Assembly: GCF_900108335.1 (NCBI RefSeq)
Contig: NZ_FNVT01000019.1
Coordinates: 1-64,000, forward strand
Length of the DNA stretch: 64,000 nucleotides
Direction of reading: 5' to 3'
Origin: Nonomuraea solani
Lineage (GTDB): Bacteria > Actinomycetota > Actinomycetes > Streptosporangiales > Streptosporangiaceae
Position 1 is the stretch's first letter; each line of letters begins with the position of its first letter. The position numbers and the translations under genes were made by a program. The notes under the pieces were generated by a model. That model had not been told where the DNA came from and did not search any database. It was given only the letters and a program-made list of their open reading frames with translations. Below, in pieces: positions 50,793 through 58,162 of this stretch.

Positions 50793-51758
50793 TTAGCCGG
50801 TCGCGGCGGCGGTGAAGCGGCGGGCCAGGTGGGCGAAGGCGGCCTTGAGCTCGGGCGGGCCGACGACCTCGATGTCGGCGTCGAACCTGCCGATGGCGGC
50901 GGCCAGGCTGTGCCATGACCACGAGCCCAGGACGAGCCGGCAGCGGTCCGGGCCGAGCTCCTCGACGAGCCCGTCGCGGACGAAGCGGGACACGGCGGAG
51001 GCGGGCAGGTCGAGGATGACCTCGCCGTGGCAGGGCCAGTCGCCGGCCACCGCGGCGCCCCGGAACTTGGCGGCCACGTAGGCGGTGACCGTACCGCCGG
51101 GAAGTTCGCGCGGGGTGAAGCGGGGCCCGGTAGGGGTGCGCGGCGTGATGCGGTCGGCGCGGAAGGTGCGCCAGTCCTCGCGGTCGAGGTCCCAGGCGAC
51201 CAGATACCAGCGCCCGCCCCACGTGACGAGATGATGGGGCTGCACCCGGCGCGGCGAGGTCCCGGAGGTGTGGTCGAAGCGCAGCACCTCGCGGGCCTGG
51301 ACGGCGGCGCCGATCGCCATGAGCACGCCGCTGTCGGCCTGCGGGGCCGGTCGGAGCGTGGACTGCTCGACGGCGGTGACCTGGAGGGCGTCGATCCGGT
51401 GGCGCAGCCGGGCGGGCATGACCTGCCGTACGGTGTTCAGCGCCCGCGCCGCGGCCTCCTCGATCCCGGCACCCGTGGTGGTGGCGCTCTGGAGTGCGAT
51501 GGCCAGGGCGATGGCCTGCTCGTCGTCGAACAGCAACGGCGGCAGCTCCGCGCCCGCGTCGAGCCGGTAGCCGCCCTCGGGCCCCTTGAAGGCCACGATG
51601 GGATAGCCGAGCTCGCGCAGGCGGTCGACGTCGCGGCGCACGGTGCGCGGGCTGATGTCGAGCCGTTCGGCCAGCATCGCCCCCGGCCAGTCCCGGCGCG
51701 TCTGAAGCAGCGAGAGCAGGGCCAGCAGTCGCGCGGAAGTCTTCGGCATGTTCTCCAT
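50793..51758 (-). CDS. WYL-domain HTH transcriptional regulator
   Basis: A 321-residue DeoR-like regulator. The HTH_11 domain is SARLLALLSLLQTRRDWPGAMLAERLDISPRTVRRDVDRLRELGYPI. The WYL domain is at HHLVTWGGRWYLVAWDLDREDWRTFRADRI and a WCX domain follows. It probably binds a nucleotide or nucleic acid ligand. ATG 51758 and the in-frame ATG 51749 are both possible starts. It is divergent from the DinB-like gene, the usual gene pair, and likely controls it. Confidence 0.9.
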   Translation of the reverse strand: MENMPKTSARLLALLSLLQTRRDWPGAMLAERLDISPRTVRRDVDRLRELGYPIVAFKGPEGGYRLDAGAELPPLLFDDEQAIALAIALQSATTTGAGIEEAAARALNTVRQVMPARLRHRIDALQVTAVEQSTLRPAPQADSGVLMAIGAAVQAREVLRFDHTSGTSPRRVQPHHLVTWGGRWYLVAWDLDREDWRTFRADRITPRTPTGPRFTPRELPGGTVTAYVAAKFRGAAVAGDWPCHGEVILDLPASAVSRFVRDGLVEELGPDRCRLVLGSWSWHSLAAAIGRFDADIEVVGPPELKAAFAHLARRFTAAATG

Positions 51759-51811
51759 AGTGCCCGGAGAAGAGGACAGAACCTGGCCGCTACCCCTGCG
51801 ACAGTTGTCAC

Positions 51812-52417
51812 ATGCCAGTCAATGACGACTCTTCGAAGGGCCAGAACACCGTGACCGCATCCCCGAACCTCGACGCCGAGCGGACCGAGCTGCTCGGCCA
51901 GCTCGCGAGCGCGCGATCCACCCTCATCTACACCCTCCGCGGGCTCACCGACGAGCAGCTCGGCGAGCGCCCGACGGTCAGCGCGCTGTGCCTGGGCGGG
52001 CTGGTCAAGCACGTCGCGGCCATGGAGGAATCGTGGCTGCGCTTCGCGGTCGACGGCGCGTCGGCGATGACCTTCGACCTGCCCGACGGTGTCACCTGGG
52101 CCGACGTCGCGGCCGGTACGGCACGCGAGTACCCGCAGTGGATGATCGACCATCAGAACGACTTCCAGATGCTGCCCGGCGACACGCTGGACGGCATCCT
52201 CAAGCGCTACGAGCAGGTCGCGGCGCGTACCGAGGAGATCGTCGCCGCCCTTCCCGACCTGTCGGCGACGCACCCGCTGCCGCCGGCGCCGTGGCACGAG
52301 GCTGGCGCGGTCCGCAGTGTGCGCCGGGTGCTGATGCACGTCATCGCCGAGACCGCCCAGCACACCGGGCACGCCGACATCCTGCGCGAGTCGATCGACG
52401 GGCAGACGTCGACGTGA
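51812..52417 (+). CDS. DinB/DUF664 family protein
   Basis: A 201-residue four-helix DinB-like protein: LASARSTLIYTLRGLTDEQLGERPTVSALCLGGLVKHVAAMEESWL carries the first metal-binding His, WMIDHQNDF and VLMHVIAETAQHTGHADILRE the others. This is the DUF664/YfiT-DinB superfamily of thiol-dependent transferases, which in actinomycetes often use mycothiol. It is divergent from the WYL regulator. The ATG at 51812 has no obvious Shine-Dalgarno; GTG 51851 is an alternative. Confidence 0.88.
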   Translation: MPVNDDSSKGQNTVTASPNLDAERTELLGQLASARSTLIYTLRGLTDEQLGERPTVSALCLGGLVKHVAAMEESWLRFAVDGASAMTFDLPDGVTWADVAAGTAREYPQWMIDHQNDFQMLPGDTLDGILKRYEQVAARTEEIVAALPDLSATHPLPPAPWHEAGAVRSVRRVLMHVIAETAQHTGHADILRESIDGQTST

Positions 52418-52514
52418 GTGGTGCCTGCGTGCGTGGTGGCGACGTGAGCATTGCCTGCGTGAGCGGTGCCGTCGTGAGCGGTGCCGGGCGCGTGATGAGT
52501 GTCCGGGTGGGCCG

Positions 52515-53690
52515 ATGACCGTTCTCGGCACCCGGGCGCTCAACCGGGCGACGCTCGCCCGGCAGTTGCTGCTCGACCGGGCCGGCATGCCGGTGCTCGA
52601 CGCCGTCGCGCACCTGTGCGGTCTGCAGGCGCAGGAACCGCAGGAGCCGTTCGTCGGGCTCTGGTCGCGGCTGCGGGGGTTCGACCCGGCGGTGCTGGAC
52701 GGGCTGCTGACCGGGCGGAACGTGGTGCGTACCCACCTCATGCGCCGCACCGTCCACCTGGTCACCGCCGGCGACGCCCTGGCCTGGCGGGCCCGCCACG
52801 ACGCCATGCTGCGGCAACGGATGCTGGGGGTCTACCGCCGCGAGCTCGACGGGGTGGACCTCGAGGAGCTGACGGTGGCGGGCCTGGCGGTGATGGCCGA
52901 CGGCGAGCCCCGCTCGATGACCGAGATCGGGCGGGCGCTCTCCGGGCGCTGGCCGGAGCCGGGGGCGCGGGTGCTGGGCGAGATGGTGATCGCCGCCCTC
53001 GTCCCGATGGTGCAGTTGCCGCCGCGGGGGTTGTGGCGGATGAAGGGGGGCGTGCGCAACGTGTTGCTCTCGTCCTGGCTGGGCCGCGACATCGACCCAC
53101 CGGCCCCGAACGGCTCCGGTCCGAACGGGTCTGACCCGGCCGGCTCCAGCTCGGCCGGCTCTGACCTGGCTGGATCTGATCCGGTCGGGGAGGTGCTGGT
53201 GCGGCGGTATCTGGCCGCGTTCGGTCCCGCCGCCACGGCCGACCTGCGTGCCTGGTGCGGGCTGGCCGGGTTGCCGGCCGCGGTGGCCGCCGTACGCGGG
53301 GAGCTGGTCGCCTTCCGCGACGAGCGGGGCCGTGAACTGCTGGACCTGCCCGACGCGCCGCGCCCCGACCCCGACACCCCCGCCCCGGTACGGTTCCTGC
53401 CGGCGTTCGACAACGCGATCCTCGGTTACCACGACCGCGGCCGGATCATCGACGACGCCCACCGCGGCCTGTCGGTCGCCGGTGCCCGCGTCGTCCTGGT
53501 CGATGGCCGGGTCGCCGCGACCTGGACGTTCGGGACCGGCATGGGGACCGGCACGGTGACCGTCACGCCGCTGCGCCGGCTCTCGGGGGCCGACCGCGAC
53601 GCCGTGGCCGAACAGGGCCTGGCGTTGGCGTCGTTCATGTGCGACGGCGACGGCGGTCACGACGTACGGATCGACCCGGATCCGTCGTAA
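52515..53690 (+). CDS. AlkZ-like winged-helix DNA glycosylase
   Basis: A 391-residue protein of the HTH_42/AlkZ family. The N-terminal LCGLQAQEPQEPFVGLWSRL contains the QxQ motif (Gln38-Ala-Gln40) that in AlkZ and YcaQ positions the catalytic water for excision of alkylated or crosslinked bases. RTHLMRRTVHLV and FLPAFDNAILGYHDR are further family motifs. Near residues 196-222 lies a short insertion of NGS/AGS-type repeats. AlkZ relatives often provide self-resistance to DNA-alkylating natural products or general repair; none is coded nearby, so repair is the safer reading. Confidence 0.82.
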   Translation: MTVLGTRALNRATLARQLLLDRAGMPVLDAVAHLCGLQAQEPQEPFVGLWSRLRGFDPAVLDGLLTGRNVVRTHLMRRTVHLVTAGDALAWRARHDAMLRQRMLGVYRRELDGVDLEELTVAGLAVMADGEPRSMTEIGRALSGRWPEPGARVLGEMVIAALVPMVQLPPRGLWRMKGGVRNVLLSSWLGRDIDPPAPNGSGPNGSDPAGSSSAGSDLAGSDPVGEVLVRRYLAAFGPAATADLRAWCGLAGLPAAVAAVRGELVAFRDERGRELLDLPDAPRPDPDTPAPVRFLPAFDNAILGYHDRGRIIDDAHRGLSVAGARVVLVDGRVAATWTFGTGMGTGTVTVTPLRRLSGADRDAVAEQGLALASFMCDGDGGHDVRIDPDPS

Positions 53691-53707
53691 GGGCGAACCT
53701 GTGCGCG

Positions 53708-53741
53708 CACCGCCGTGAGGGGCGAACCCCTCACGGCGGTG
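53708..53741. terminator. Bidirectional terminator hairpin
   Basis: CACCGCCGTGAGGGG and CCCCTCACGGCGGTG form a perfect 15-bp stem with a CGAA tetraloop, between two convergent genes. Confidence 0.85.
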
Positions 53742-53749
53742 TGCGACGG

Positions 53750-55150
53750 TCAGCCGTTGAGGCGGCAGCCGTCGGTGGTGCGGCCGTTGTTGCAGTGGTT
53801 CAGTTGCAGGCTGTCGAGCACGTACGCGAACGTCTGCCCCGCCGGGCTCACCACCGACAGCCGCACGGTGGCGGCGCCGGCCGGCGCGATCGCCGAGACC
53901 GAGTACTCCTGCCACCCGGACGACAGGGAGTGCACCGCGCTGTCACTCGCGGAGAGCAGCGTGTTCGACGCGTTGTACCAGGACATTCGCAGTTTGACGT
54001 CGCCGGAGGTGCCGGTGGTCAGCCGGGCGAAGAACTTGTACCGCTGCCCCGCCGTCACCGCCGGCCTGCGGGTCACCGACACGAGACCCTCGGCGTGCGC
54101 CTGGACGTTCATGGTCAGCGACCGCCGGCCGTCGTAGTAGCGCGCCGACACCTGCCCGTCCGCTCCGGGCGGGGTGACCTGCATCCAGCCGCCGCCGGTG
54201 ACGGTGAACCCCGTCGGGAACCCGTACGGCGCGTCGCTCTCGATCGTCCGTTCCTGGGCGGTCAGGGCGTCGTTGCTGTACCCCACGTCGCAGCAGACGG
54301 GCGTGGTGAACGGCGGGAAGCTGGCGAGGTTGACCTTGCGGGTGTCCGGATAGCTGGAGGTGTAGAACAGCGCCGAGGTCTCGCTCGGGTCGTAGTAGGT
54401 GTTGAACTCCTGGTCGATCTGCCAGTCGTTGTACTGGCTGATCATCACGTCGTTCAGTGAGAAGCTGTTGGGCACCTCGCTGACCTTGGCGTGGTCCACG
54501 TCGTGCAGGTGGATCAGCTCGTGCATCATGGTGGCGCTGTCCCAGTCGTCGGTGGTCGCCACGCAGACGGGGCCGCAGTGGGCCGTCGCCGTACCGTTGA
54601 AGTCCTCGAACACGAGATATCTGCGGTTGCCGCTGTCATATCCCGCCGCCGCCAGATCGTCGGCGATGACGAACGGATCGGTCTCGCCGCCGATCACGCC
54701 ATTCTCGATCTTTTCCGGTACGACGAGCGCGCGGGCATAGCCGGAATAGGTGCCGGTGGCGTGTCCCGTACGGCAACTGAGGTTGATGTGCTGGTCGTAG
54801 TTCGTCGATTCGTCGAGCAGCCAGTCCATCCGGTCGACGATTCTGGCGATGCGCTCGGCGTACATCTCGTAGTTGTTCCCGTTGCCCTCGTGCCAGGCGT
54901 AGATCACCTGGACCGCCTGGATGCTGCCGGCGGCGTTCTTGGGGTCGGCGAGCGTCGTGGTGCAGCCCCGCTGGGGCAGGGCCGTATCCGCGGGTAGAGC
55001 GTACGGGGCGACGGGCTCGGTGCCGATGGGATCGAACGCGGCGGCACGTGCCGGGGCGACCATGGCCGCGACGGCGAGAACCGAGGCGGCGATGACGGAT
55101 AAGAGGCGGTTGAGCCGTGAAGGCAGCATGGAAGAGATCCCCCGTTTCAT
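53750..55150 (-). CDS. Secreted zinc metallopeptidase-like protein with C-terminal beta domain
   Basis: A 466-residue exported protein. Residues 1-36 form a Sec signal (RLNRLLSVIAASVLAVAAM, cleavage after APARA). A catalytic-type HELIHLHDVDH motif lies near residue 210, within MMHELIH, the HExxH zinc site. The domain from about residue 325 (FTVTGGGWMQV to the end) is a carbohydrate-binding-module-like jelly roll ending LQLNHCNNG. Paired cysteines suit an extracellular location. It is followed by a strong terminator. The substrate is unknown. Confidence 0.8.
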   Translation of the reverse strand: MKRGISSMLPSRLNRLLSVIAASVLAVAAMVAPARAAAFDPIGTEPVAPYALPADTALPQRGCTTTLADPKNAAGSIQAVQVIYAWHEGNGNNYEMYAERIARIVDRMDWLLDESTNYDQHINLSCRTGHATGTYSGYARALVVPEKIENGVIGGETDPFVIADDLAAAGYDSGNRRYLVFEDFNGTATAHCGPVCVATTDDWDSATMMHELIHLHDVDHAKVSEVPNSFSLNDVMISQYNDWQIDQEFNTYYDPSETSALFYTSSYPDTRKVNLASFPPFTTPVCCDVGYSNDALTAQERTIESDAPYGFPTGFTVTGGGWMQVTPPGADGQVSARYYDGRRSLTMNVQAHAEGLVSVTRRPAVTAGQRYKFFARLTTGTSGDVKLRMSWYNASNTLLSASDSAVHSLSSGWQEYSVSAIAPAGAATVRLSVVSPAGQTFAYVLDSLQLNHCNNGRTTDGCRLNG

Positions 55151-55254
55151 GGCCTGTCCGGCCCGCGCATATCCGGGCCGGACTTCTCATTGGAGGCGGG
55201 AAATGGTTGTTCAGCAAGGCGCCGGCCAGGACTGAACAATTCCTGGATGCCTTG

Positions 55255-56034
55255 TCAGAGGGCGCGGAGAAAGTCGCCGAGAATGGCGTTGTAGAGGCCG
55301 GGGCGTTCCATGTTGGGGTAATGGGCGGCGCCGTCGATCGTGGCGATGCGGCCGCCGCGAACGGTGCGGGCGATGCGTTCGGCCATGCCGATGTGATCGG
55401 GTGAGTCGGCGGAGCCGTTGATGGCCAGCAGGGGGACGTCGATCTTGCCGAGGCGCTCCCAGGTCTCGCGTACCGGGACGAGGTGGTCGGGCTCGCCCGC
55501 GGTGTGTTTGGACATGGTGGTCCTGGCCATGTCGCGCAGGCGGCGTACGACGTCGGGGGCGAGGTCGTCCAGCGTGCGGTGAGGACCGGCGGCGAAGGCC
55601 ATGAAGCCCTCGATCGAGCCTTCCAGGTCGCCGGCGGCCATGGACGCGTGCCAGGTGGCCATGGATCGCGTGGTCCAGGGGTCGGTGAAGTAGGGCTCGC
55701 CGGTGGCGGCACCGCCGACGACCACGGCATCGACCAGTTCGGGGTGCTCCAGCGCGGTCTCGACGGCGATGCTCGCGCCCATGGAGATGCCCACGAGGAT
55801 CGCGGGGCCGGTGTCCAGGTGACGCAGGAGGGCGGCGAGGTCGTCGGCGCGCCGGTACGGACCGGTGGCGTTGGCCGAACGGCCGTGGCCGCGGGCGTCG
55901 GGGGCGATGACGCGGTACCGGGCGGCGAAGTGCGGGATCTGGCCGTCCCACATGCGGTGGTCCACGAAGCCGCCGTGCAGGAGGACGAGGGGACGGCCGG
56001 TGCCGGTGTCGAGCCAGAACAGATCGTCAGACAT
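55255..56034 (-). CDS. Alpha/beta hydrolase
   Basis: A 259-residue hydrolase: LVLLHGGFVDHRMWDGQIPHFAARYRVIAPDARGHGRS, elbow ILVGISMGASIAVETALEHPE with GISMG carrying the nucleophile, acid region NGSADSPDHIG and His in IDGAAHYPNMERPG. The start at 56034 lies at the edge of the MarR operator. It is divergent from a MarR gene that very likely represses it. Confidence 0.87.
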   Translation of the reverse strand: MSDDLFWLDTGTGRPLVLLHGGFVDHRMWDGQIPHFAARYRVIAPDARGHGRSANATGPYRRADDLAALLRHLDTGPAILVGISMGASIAVETALEHPELVDAVVVGGAATGEPYFTDPWTTRSMATWHASMAAGDLEGSIEGFMAFAAGPHRTLDDLAPDVVRRLRDMARTTMSKHTAGEPDHLVPVRETWERLGKIDVPLLAINGSADSPDHIGMAERIARTVRGGRIATIDGAAHYPNMERPGLYNAILGDFLRAL

Positions 56035-56082
56035 GACACCTAGGTTGTCATTGTTGCCCGATAATGACAACCTAGGTGTCAT
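56033..56082. promoter_or_regulatory. MarR operator, perfect 19-bp inverted repeat
   Basis: ATGACACCTAGGTTGTCAT (56033-56051) and ATGACAACCTAGGTGTCAT (56064-56082) are exact inverse copies separated by 12 nt. Each arm is itself close to palindromic (ATGACA...TGTCAT), so two MarR dimers could bind. The arms cover the hydrolase start. Confidence 0.9.
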
Positions 56083-56091
56083 GATGGTGGG

Positions 56092-56544
56092 GTGAGCGAA
56101 ACAGAGCGGGGCGACCGGCTGACCCAGGTGTTCGACCTTGTGGGGCCGCTCTACCGGCGCGCCCAGCGCAAGGTGGAGCAGGACGCGCCCATCGAAGGGC
56201 TGTCGGTGGGGGTGCGCGCGGTGCTCAACATGCTGCGCGAGCACGGGCCGATGACGGTTCCGCGGATGGGCCGGGCGCAGGCGCTGAGCCGGCAGTTCGT
56301 GCAGCGCATGATCAATGAAGCGGCCGGGCGGGGGCTGGTCGCGTTCCTGCCCAATCCGGCGCACAAGAGGTCGTCGCTCATCGAGCTGACCGAGGAGGGG
56401 CGGGCCGCCATCACGGCGGTGATCGATCGCGAGCGCGCGGTGCTCGGCCAGGTGGGCGGCGACCTCACCGACGCCGACATCGACGCCTGCCGCCGCGTCC
56501 TGTCCCACCTGCTCCACTTCCTGGACGACGTCGACGTCGACTGA
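56092..56544 (+). CDS. MarR family regulator
   Basis: A 150-residue MarR protein: GVRAVLNMLREHGPMTVPRMGRAQALSRQFVQRMINEAAGRGLV is the winged HTH and NPAHKRSSLIELTEEG the wing. GTG 56092 follows the large inverted repeat by 9 nt. Divergent from the hydrolase gene. Confidence 0.88.
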   Translation: MSETERGDRLTQVFDLVGPLYRRAQRKVEQDAPIEGLSVGVRAVLNMLREHGPMTVPRMGRAQALSRQFVQRMINEAAGRGLVAFLPNPAHKRSSLIELTEEGRAAITAVIDRERAVLGQVGGDLTDADIDACRRVLSHLLHFLDDVDVD

Positions 56545-56876
56545 ACCGCACCGACACGACAGGACCTGTACGGGGCGGGCCAGCGTGCAACGAGGCCAGT
56601 GCGACCAGCCGGTACGACGGCCGGTACGACTGGACCAGTGGGACAGGCCCGTCCGACGGGCCCGCCCAGCCGACCAACCCAACCGACCGGCTCACCCGAC
56701 CAGCCCAGCCGACCAACCCAACCGACCGGCTCACCCGACCAGCCCAGCCAACCAACCCAACCGGCCCGACCAACCCGCCCGACCGACCGGCTCTGCCCAT
56801 CCCGTTCGACCGGCCCGTTCGACCAGCCCAGCTGACCGGCTCAGTCGGTCTGGCGCGACGGGGCTCGGGGGGCGGC
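56545..56876. other. Non-coding spacer with tandem repeats
   Basis: This 332-bp gap between convergent genes has no supported gene. Most of it is Pro/Arg-codon-like C-rich DNA built of short degenerate repeats, including the 39-bp units listed separately. No hairpin terminator with a T-run was seen. Confidence 0.7.
56666..56775. repeat. 39-bp tandem repeat, two exact copies and a partial third
   Basis: Units at 56666-56704 and 56705-56743 are identical; a diverged partial copy runs from 56744. The unit begins CCCAGCCGACCAACC. Confidence 0.9.
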
Positions 56877-57617
56877 TCAGGCGCCGGTTCCGCGTACCCG
56901 GAAGTGGCGCCAGCGGGCGGTGATGCCCTGGCCGTTGAGCGAGCGGCTGCGGCCGTCGCGGATCGGCAGCATCGTCCAGATGCCGAAGCCGATGCGGACC
57001 CGTTCGGGGATGAAGGTGCCGTGGGCCTCGTACACGGTGCGACCATCGACGCGCCAGATCGCGGCCGACGCGCTGCGGTCGAGTGTGATCTCGCACGCCC
57101 GGAGCCGGGTGACGAAGTCGTCGCCGAAGTCCTCGTACGGCGACTCGACCACGTGATAGAACGGCTCACCCGCGCCCCATGCCCCCAACTGCTCATGCAG
57201 TGCGAGCACGCGCGTCGAGGTGCCGCAGACGGCGAACACGCGCTTGCTCACGTCGAAGTCGAAGACGTGGAAGGCGGCCAGCCCCTGGCGGTAGTCCTCC
57301 GGCTCACCGCCGAGGTTCTCGACCGCGAGATCGGCGGCGAACGTCGCGGGCCGATCCGGCGGCAGCTCGAACTCACCGGTCGAGAAGATGAGGTATTTCG
57401 CGCTGTCGGCGGGCTGGAACGTGTCGTGCGCCAGCGAGAACCGCGGAATCGTCACCCGCACCTCGCCCTCCCCGACGGCCTGCTCCGCGGCGGGCTCCAG
57501 CGGCATGTGGACGCCACCGGCCGGGAGCGGCAGGCGCGCCGGGCTCCAGAGCGCGGCGTCGAGATCCGGCCCCTTCATCTCGTCGTACGTGACATAGCCG
57601 GTCGTCTGAGGCGTCAC
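56877..57617 (-). CDS. DUF6081-like protein
   Basis: A 246-residue cytoplasmic protein resembling DUF6081 proteins of actinomycetes: YDEMKGPDLDAALWSPARLPLP, EGEVRVTIPRFSLAHDTFQPADSAKYLIFSTGEFELP and HVVESPYEDFGDDFVTRLRACEITLDR. The fold appears to be a beta-sandwich, like concanavalin-type lectins. GTG 57617 follows GGGAGGA. Function is unknown. Confidence 0.75.
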   Translation of the reverse strand: MTPQTTGYVTYDEMKGPDLDAALWSPARLPLPAGGVHMPLEPAAEQAVGEGEVRVTIPRFSLAHDTFQPADSAKYLIFSTGEFELPPDRPATFAADLAVENLGGEPEDYRQGLAAFHVFDFDVSKRVFAVCGTSTRVLALHEQLGAWGAGEPFYHVVESPYEDFGDDFVTRLRACEITLDRSASAAIWRVDGRTVYEAHGTFIPERVRIGFGIWTMLPIRDGRSRSLNGQGITARWRHFRVRGTGA

Positions 57618-57729
57618 GGCTTCCTCCCGTAGAGCAGGTCGCGGTACGCCGCCATTGTCCCGGAACGATCGCGGGAGCACTAAAGTGGCCGATGCCTTGA
57701 GTGTTATGAACGGATAACGAATCTTGTCT

Positions 57730-57759
57730 TGGACAGCATAAGGCGGCTGCTCCTACGGT
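57730..57759 (+). promoter_or_regulatory. Leaderless promoter of the membrane protein-oxidase unit
   Basis: TGGACA (57730-57735), an 18-bp spacer and TACGGT (57754-57759), followed 7 nt later by ATG 57767. No Shine-Dalgarno is present. Confidence 0.65.
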
Positions 57760-57766
57760 CGGTCGC

Positions 57767-58162
57767 ATGAGTGAAACCGTGATGACGGGCAGCAGGGCGC
57801 TGCTGGTGAATCGGATGATCGTGAGCGTGCATGCCGTCGCGATCATCGGCCAGCCGGTGTTCGCCGGGGGCTATTTGAGCGGCGACTATGACATGCTCTG
57901 GCCGCATCGGTGGGGTGCCGATGTGGTGTCCGCCCTGGGGTACGCGCAGGTGCTCGCGGCGCTGGTGTTGTGGTGGGTTCGGGGGCCGCGGTGGTTGTCC
58001 GTTGTCAGCGTGCTCGTCGCCGCCGGAGAGACCGTGCAGTATTTCGCCGGGCTCGACGGCGCCCTCGACCTGCATCTGCCGCTCGGGGTCGCACTCGTCA
58101 CCGCGATGGTCCTGACGACCGTCGCCGTGTGGCGTCCCCAGGTACGGCGAGCGGCCCGATGA
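57767..58162 (+). CDS. Small four-helix membrane protein
   Basis: A 131-residue protein with about four hydrophobic segments (near residues 17-36, 52-72, 75-95 and 103-122). No family is recognised. Its stop overlaps the ATG of the multicopper oxidase (ATGA), so the two are coupled and it may assist the oxidase or copper supply. Confidence 0.78.
   Translation: MSETVMTGSRALLVNRMIVSVHAVAIIGQPVFAGGYLSGDYDMLWPHRWGADVVSALGYAQVLAALVLWWVRGPRWLSVVSVLVAAGETVQYFAGLDGALDLHLPLGVALVTAMVLTTVAVWRPQVRRAAR

Noticed and set aside
56585..56923. Open frames rich in Pro/Thr/Gln in the spacer
   Set aside because: They follow the tandem DNA repeat in several frames at once and have no start context; treated as non-coding.
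57910..58158. Extended oxidase frame from 57910
   Set aside because: It overlaps the four-helix membrane protein almost completely; the ATG at 58159 with an ATGA overlap is the natural start.
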